A stretch of DNA of 16,799 nucleotides from an uncultured Haloferula sp. (GTDB lineage Bacteria > Verrucomicrobiota > Verrucomicrobiae > Verrucomicrobiales > Akkermansiaceae): the NCBI GenBank assembly GCA_946885645.1, contig CAMPGU010000063.1, positions 1-16,799 on the forward strand, given 5' to 3'. Position numbers and translations under genes: made by a program. How positions within the stretch are numbered: position 1 is the stretch's first letter; each line of letters opens with the position of its first letter. This document shows positions 12,980 to 16,799 of this stretch, in pieces. The notes beneath the pieces were generated by a model. The model was not told the origin of the DNA, made no database searches, and saw only the letters and a program-made list of their open reading frames with translations.

Positions 12980-13882
12980 TCAGACGCCGGTGTCCGTCTT
13001 CGTCTTCGCGATCTTGTCGAGGATGCCGTTCACGAAGCGCCCGGAGTCGGTCGTGCCGAAGCGTTTGGCCAGCTCGATCGCCTCATTGATGGCCACCGGT
13101 GCCGGAATGTCCGGCGCGTGAATGATTTCCCAGATCGCCAGCCGCAGGATCGCGCGATCCACGGGATCGATGCGTTCGGGCGAAAAGTTCTCCACCACGG
13201 AGGCCAAGCGTTCGTCGATGGTCTCCTTTTCCCGCTGCACCGCACTTGCCAGCGAGTCGGTCTCCCGGCGCAAGGCGGCAAGGGCCTCCTTGCTCTCCCG
13301 GATTTTAGCCAGGTCCACCTGATCCGGAAAGCGCTCCGGTTCTTCCACCATGCGCACGCGTTCGGAAATGCGTTCGAGGCGGCGGATGCTCCCGGCCACC
13401 GGCTCCATCTGGCCCCGGAGTCCGGGGATGTCTTCGAGCGCCTCCAGGAAGCGGCGGCGGGCGAACGTGAGATCTCGGTCGGTCCGGAAGAGGGTGGCGA
13501 GCACTGTCTCGAAGCGCTCGCTGAAGGAATCGTCGTCGCTATCGCGCGGGATGCGGGAAAGCTCGATCATTCCGGCGGTCCAGCGGTTTTCCAGATCCGC
13601 CACCTGCTGGAGGGACATGGCGGTGCGCTCCAGATCGGGCCGGGCGCGCAGGGTCGCCATCGCCACCGGCAGCCGGTCCTGGAACTCCTTCAGCCTGGCC
13701 TCGCGGCCGAGGCTCAGGTGGTGAAGCGTCTTCCATGTCGCCTGGAGCAGGGCCCGGCGGTCCGACTCCGTGACGAATTGCCAGAAGGGTTCCCGGATCG
13801 ACGCAGGGTCGGCTCCGCCTTCGAGGTCGGCGCAATACAGGAACTGCACCACCGCCTCGCGGATTTGACGGCGGCTAGGCAT
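12980..13882 (-). CDS. nusB: Transcription antitermination factor NusB with large central insertion
   Basis: NusB binds boxA RNA with NusE in antitermination complexes, chiefly on rRNA operons. The N-terminus, [20 protein letters not shown], and the last 60 residues are clearly NusB. The latter include [28 protein letters not shown] and [13 protein letters not shown]. The protein is 300 residues, about twice the usual 140-160. The extra part, roughly residues 70-205, is rich in charged residues and probably helical, with stretches such as [14 protein letters not shown] pseudogene is unlikely because the frame is intact and both ends are conserved. The start overlaps the end of ribH by eight bases, so translation is probably coupled. 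No Shine-Dalgarno sequence is evident. Confidence 0.93.
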   Translation of the reverse strand: MPSRRQIREAVVQFLYCADLEGGADPASIREPFWQFVTESDRRALLQATWKTLHHLSLGREARLKEFQDRLPVAMATLRARPDLERTAMSLQQVADLENRWTAGMIELSRIPRDSDDDSFSERFETVLATLFRTDRDLTFARRRFLEALEDIPGLRGQMEPVAGSIRRLERISERVRMVEEPERFPDQVDLAKIRESKEALAALRRETDSLASAVQREKETIDERLASVVENFSPERIDPVDRAILRLAIWEIIHAPDIPAPVAINEAIELAKRFGTTDSGRFVNGILDKIAKTKTDTGV

Positions 13883-14384
13883 TGCGGGAAATCACACGGG
13901 GCATGGAACGCTCGATCTCGCTGAAGATATCCACCATCGAGGCGGCGACGCGTGCGGCTTCGCGGCCACGATTGAGATTCGAGCCGATGCAGCGGGCGTA
14001 GGCCTGCTTTTCGTCCTCCACCAGCAGGACTTCATGGATGACCGGCACCCGGTGCTTCACCGCCAGTTCCTGCAGCGAGCGGGTGATGGAATTCGCGATC
14101 AGGTCGGCGTGGGCGGTTGCTCCTTTCACGATCACGCCGAGCGCGATCACGCAGGCGGGCGGCTGCTCGCCACGGTCGAGCACGTTGGCGATCGTCACCG
14201 GGATTTCGAAAGCACCCGGCACGCGGATGATGTCCACGCGGGTCTGCGGCATCAGCTCGCTCAGTTCGGCGACGGTATTGTCCACCAGCGCGTCGGCGAA
14301 TTGCTCGTTGTATTTGGCCGCGACGATGCAAACGCGCATCCGCGGTCCGATGATTCTTGGTTTGGGCGGCAGCGCCGAGGACAT
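13875..14384 (-). CDS. ribH: 6,7-dimethyl-8-ribityllumazine synthase
   Basis: Joins 5-amino-6-ribitylaminouracil and dihydroxybutanone phosphate to make ribityllumazine, the penultimate step of riboflavin synthesis, in the cytoplasm. It is 169 residues from the ATG at 14384. Motifs are [24 protein letters not shown], and [14 protein letters not shown] with catalytic H92. QAYARC contains R131, the same 39-residue spacing as H88 to R127 in the Bacillus enzyme. It departs from the common pattern after the histidine: ADLI replaces the usual F/YDYV, and [11 protein letters not shown] replaces PVIFGVLTTD. The frame is open to 14510, but that part is not family-like. A promoter lies right before 14384. 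It overlaps nusB by eight bases, a widespread pairing. Confidence 0.92.
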   Translation of the reverse strand: MSSALPPKPRIIGPRMRVCIVAAKYNEQFADALVDNTVAELSELMPQTRVDIIRVPGAFEIPVTIANVLDRGEQPPACVIALGVIVKGATAHADLIANSITRSLQELAVKHRVPVIHEVLLVEDEKQAYARCIGSNLNRGREAARVAASMVDIFSEIERSMPRVISRNA

Positions 14385-14390
14385 GGCCGG

Positions 14391-14419
14391 GGTATGGAGG
14401 CAGCTTGCGGAAAAGTCAA
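14391..14419 (-). promoter_or_regulatory. Putative promoter of ribH-nusB, near-leaderless
   Basis: On the minus strand, TTGACT (14414-14419), 17 bases and CATACC (14391-14396) are followed by six bases and the ribH ATG. The -35 is good and the -10 only fair. It lies within the 148-base gap between yicC and ribH, which otherwise shows no gene or strong hairpin. Confidence 0.42.
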
Positions 14420-14532
14420 CGGAAGGCGGAGCCCAGTATCCGGGGGCGCGGGAAAGCGGGAATGACCGCGGAAAATGCCGCGCGTGTGCCCATTGTCCTC
14501 CCGGAGGCACCGGATTGGTGGTTCCGGCCCCG

Positions 14533-15408
14533 CTATTCCACGTTCTGCACCTGCTCGCGGATCTTTTCGAGCTCCGTCTTCGCCTCCACGACGTGCTGGG
14601 CGATGCCCGCGTCCGAAGCTTTGGCTCCGATGGTGTTGAACTCCCGGTGGATCTCCTGGCAGAGGAAATCGAGCGGCCGGCCGGCGGGTTCCTTGCCCGC
14701 CATGTACTCGCGGAATTTACGGAAATGCGAGTCCAGCCGGGTGATTTCCTCCGAGACGTCCGAGCGATCGGCGAAGATGGTCAGCTCGCGCAGGACCCGG
14801 TCATCCTGCAGTTCCAGTTCCAGCCCGGCCTCGCGGAGCCGCTTCATCAGCAATTCGCGGTAGCGCTCAGGCCGGACCGGCGCGAGTTCCGCGATGGCGG
14901 CCGCGGTTCTCTCCAGGGTATCCAGGCGGCTGGAAAGGTCCTTGGCGAGATCCGTCCCCTCGGCGGCCCGCATGGCGAGCACTTGCTCGATCGCCACTTC
15001 GAGCGCCGGTTCGATGGCCGCCCACGCCGCATCCGCGGAGACCCCGCCTTCCTCGATCCGGATGATTCCCGAGGTCCGCAGGAAATCCGCGGCTTCCGGC
15101 AGGACATTCCTGCCGGTGTGTCCGGAGATGGCCTCGAAAGCCGCTTCCAGCGCCTCCACCAGCCGCAGGTCCACGCTGACGGGGGTGGGCGCTCCGCTGG
15201 ATCGCTCGAACTGGATGGTGACCTGGATGCGGCCCCGTGAGATCGTGTTCAGGACGGCCCGCCGGATCTTCGGCTCCAATTCGGTGAATTCCCGCGCGGA
15301 CTGGACCACCACCTCCGCTTGCTTGCGGTTCACGCAGGCGATTTCAACCGTCGCCGTTCCCTCGTCCGCCGTGGCCGAGCCCCGGCCGAATCCCGTCATG
15401 GAATGCAT
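14533..15408 (-). CDS. yicC: YicC-family endoribonuclease
   Basis: YicC-family proteins are endoribonucleases; the E. coli member takes part in small-RNA turnover. The 291-residue length matches the family. The N-terminal YicC domain starts MHSMTGFGRGSA and runs to about residue 155, with SGIIRIEEGG near its end. The C-terminal DUF1732 part has the conserved block DVSEEITRLDSHFRKFREYM, then GRPLDFLCQEIHREFNTIG and the closing EKIREQVQNVE. The ATG at 15408 is chosen over the one at 15399 because the family usually has two to four residues before SMTGFG. The frame extends upstream to 15609, but that part overlaps the end of tatC and is not conserved. It lies 103 bases after tatC on the same strand. 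The frequent neighbour gmk is not here. Confidence 0.93.
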   Translation of the reverse strand: MHSMTGFGRGSATADEGTATVEIACVNRKQAEVVVQSAREFTELEPKIRRAVLNTISRGRIQVTIQFERSSGAPTPVSVDLRLVEALEAAFEAISGHTGRNVLPEAADFLRTSGIIRIEEGGVSADAAWAAIEPALEVAIEQVLAMRAAEGTDLAKDLSSRLDTLERTAAAIAELAPVRPERYRELLMKRLREAGLELELQDDRVLRELTIFADRSDVSEEITRLDSHFRKFREYMAGKEPAGRPLDFLCQEIHREFNTIGAKASDAGIAQHVVEAKTELEKIREQVQNVE

Positions 15409-15440
15409 GCACGGGAGGCTGGCGGGGACTGGCGGATGTG

Positions 15441-15461
15441 AGAAATGAAAAGTGAAAAATG
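15441..15461. repeat. Three imperfect 7-base A-rich tandem units
   Basis: Between yicC and tatC are three consecutive heptamers, AGAAATG, AAAAGTG and AAAAATG, in otherwise GC-rich DNA. They may be a short microsatellite or the AT-rich part of a yicC promoter region on the minus strand. No confident -35/-10 pair was found. Confidence 0.35.
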
Positions 15462-15511
15462 ACGGTCCACCCGGCCAAGCAGCTCGCGGAGCGGACCCCC
15501 TCGTCCCGCTC

Positions 15512-16799
15512 CTAGAGATCGGACATCCGCCGCTTCTCCTCGTCCGGGATGCTCTGCGGGGGTTCCTCGTCGTCGGGTTGGTCGCCCGCATCCGCTGCGG
15601 CCTCGTCACCGGCTTCTTCTCCGGCCTTCCAGCCTTCCTCGGAGGAGGAGGGATCCCAAGGATCGCTGCGGTCCTCCGCTTCGTCCCCCTCGCTTTCGTC
15701 CGCAGGGTTGCCGCCGCCGGCGAGCAGACGCTCCAAGCGCTGCCGTTCTTCCTCGGCCTCCGCTTTATCCTTCTTCTTGGCGTCGAAATAGGCCAGCCAG
15801 ATGCACATTTCGTAAAGCAGGACCATGGGCCCTGCCATCAGGCAGAGCGTGAAGGCATCCGGCGTCGGGGTGATGATCGCGGCCACCACGAAGATCGCGA
15901 GGATCGCGTAGGAGCGGGTGCGGCGCATCGCCTCGTGCGTCAGCAGGCCGACCTTCACGAAAACCATGACCACCACGGGCAGCTCGAAGGAAAGGCCGAA
16001 AAGCAGGGTGAACTGGGTGGCGAAAGTAATATATTCGCCGATCCGCCAATCGTTCGAGACGCCCAGCTTCGAGCCCCACTCGAAGAAAAAGGTCAGCGCA
16101 CGCGGCAGGACGAAGGAGTAGGCGAAAAAGACCCCGAAAAGGAAGAGCCCGAAGCCGATGGCCAGAGCCGGCCACATGACCTTTTGCTCGTGCTGGTGGA
16201 GGCCGGGCAAAACGAACTGCAGGATGAAAAGCAGCAGCAGCGGGAAAGAAACCACGATCCCCGCGAAAAACGACAGCTTCATGGAGAGCATGAAGGTCTC
16301 CGTGGGCTTCAGCGCGGACATGAGCTGGAGGTTTCCCCGGGTGTCGATTTCGGGATTGGCACCCTTTGCCAGCAGCGTGTTCACCACGTTCACCAGGCCC
16401 GGATCGGTACCGGTGCTTTGCAGGAAGGCGGCGCGGCTTTGCTCCGGAAGGACGGCCAGGCCGCGCAAGAGCCGGATGAGTTCCACGCGCCGGAGCGTGG
16501 CGGTGTCGAAGTAGCCGAGAAGCAGGCCCCCTTGCTCGGGGCCCAGCGAGAGGGCGGCGCGCTCGATTTTCTTCGCCTCCTCCCAGTTTTCCGGATCGAT
16601 CGCCGGATCGGAGTCCTCGGGCAGCAGGCTGGTGGCGTGGATCAGCCGGACCTCCTCCACGGGCTTGCGGAGGATCGCCATCAGCTTTTCCTGGAAAGCG
16701 AAGCAGACGACCATCGAGATCATCAGCGTCACCAGGCAGCGGGTGATCATCACCCGCAGGTCGTCCAGGTGATCCAGGAAAGGCTTCTCGTGTTCCGGG
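15512..16799 (-). CDS. tatC: Sec-independent protein translocase TatC with long periplasmic loop and acidic tail (start beyond right edge)
   Basis: TatC is the multi-spanning receptor of the twin-arginine translocase and binds Tat signal peptides in the inner membrane. 428 residues are visible, beginning in EKPFLDHLDDLR, the typical cytoplasmic N-terminus, so only a few residues are missing. Family features include the first helix, then KLSFFAGIVVSFPLLLLFILQFVLPGLHQHE, LPRALTFFFEW, FGLSFELPVVVMVFVKVGL, and TPTPDAFTLCLMAGPMVLLYEM. The first periplasmic loop is about 124 residues (16298-16669) where E. coli has about 30. A C-terminal tail of about 88 residues (15515-15780) is rich in Asp and Glu, with repeated GDEA-type units. 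The frame is intact and the core conserved, so it is probably functional. The Tat-signal phosphoesterase in this window is a candidate client. Confidence 0.93.
   Translation of the reverse strand, partial: PEHEKPFLDHLDDLRVMITRCLVTLMISMVVCFAFQEKLMAILRKPVEEVRLIHATSLLPEDSDPAIDPENWEEAKKIERAALSLGPEQGGLLLGYFDTATLRRVELIRLLRGLAVLPEQSRAAFLQSTGTDPGLVNVVNTLLAKGANPEIDTRGNLQLMSALKPTETFMLSMKLSFFAGIVVSFPLLLLFILQFVLPGLHQHEQKVMWPALAIGFGLFLFGVFFAYSFVLPRALTFFFEWGSKLGVSNDWRIGEYITFATQFTLLFGLSFELPVVVMVFVKVGLLTHEAMRRTRSYAILAIFVVAAIITPTPDAFTLCLMAGPMVLLYEMCIWLAYFDAKKKDKAEAEEERQRLERLLAGGGNPADESEGDEAEDRSDPWDPSSSEEGWKAGEEAGDEAAADAGDQPDDEEPPQSIPDEEKRRMSDL

Overview
The window is GC-rich, gene-dense chromosomal DNA from a Gram-negative bacterium. 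I infer a Verrucomicrobiota member (Luteolibacter/Haloferula-like). The grounds are the mix of housekeeping families, a TatC and a NusB with large insertions, an exported PCMT, a matrixin-like protease with a thrombospondin-type calcium repeat, and a lack of strong Shine-Dalgarno sites. This placement is inference, not a database match. I see no phage, insertion sequence, CRISPR array, tRNA or rRNA. No gap between genes exceeds about 160 bases.

Layout from left to right. The 5' part of polA (minus strand) runs off the left edge and carries complete 5'-nuclease and proofreading-exonuclease domains. Divergent from it is a small membrane-anchored or exported protein with a Pro/Glu-rich linker. 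A 157-base gap with two short palindromes follows. Next come an M32 carboxypeptidase and agmatine deiminase (aguA), both minus. Divergent from aguA is a Tat-signal metallophosphoesterase, which converges on a secreted matrixin-like metalloprotease. Then come an EamA/DMT transporter (minus) and a divergent small three-helix membrane protein. Next is a two-gene minus-strand unit, aguB (N-carbamoylputrescine amidase) followed by a tandem-GNAT acetyltransferase. A PCMT with a signal peptide is divergent from aguB, and it converges on a Uma2-type nuclease-fold gene. The right end is a minus-strand run read as tatC (cut by the right edge), yicC, ribH, nusB and then Uma2.

How the genes connect. AguA and AguB catalyse successive steps from agmatine to putrescine, but lie about 5.5 kb apart on the same strand. 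AguB is linked to an acetyltransferase that might act on an amine product (speculative). ribH and nusB overlap by 8 bases, a common pairing. TatC would help build the export route that the metallophosphoesterase's twin-arginine signal would use.

The most notable cross-cutting signal is regulatory. At seven of the gene starts a TTG-type -35 box, a 16-17 base spacer and a -10 position lie only 5-9 bases before the start codon. This implies leaderless or nearly leaderless mRNAs. No clearly new multi-gene system was found. The other notable points are the enlarged NusB and TatC, the exported PCMT, and a leader with two mutually exclusive hairpins before the protease gene.
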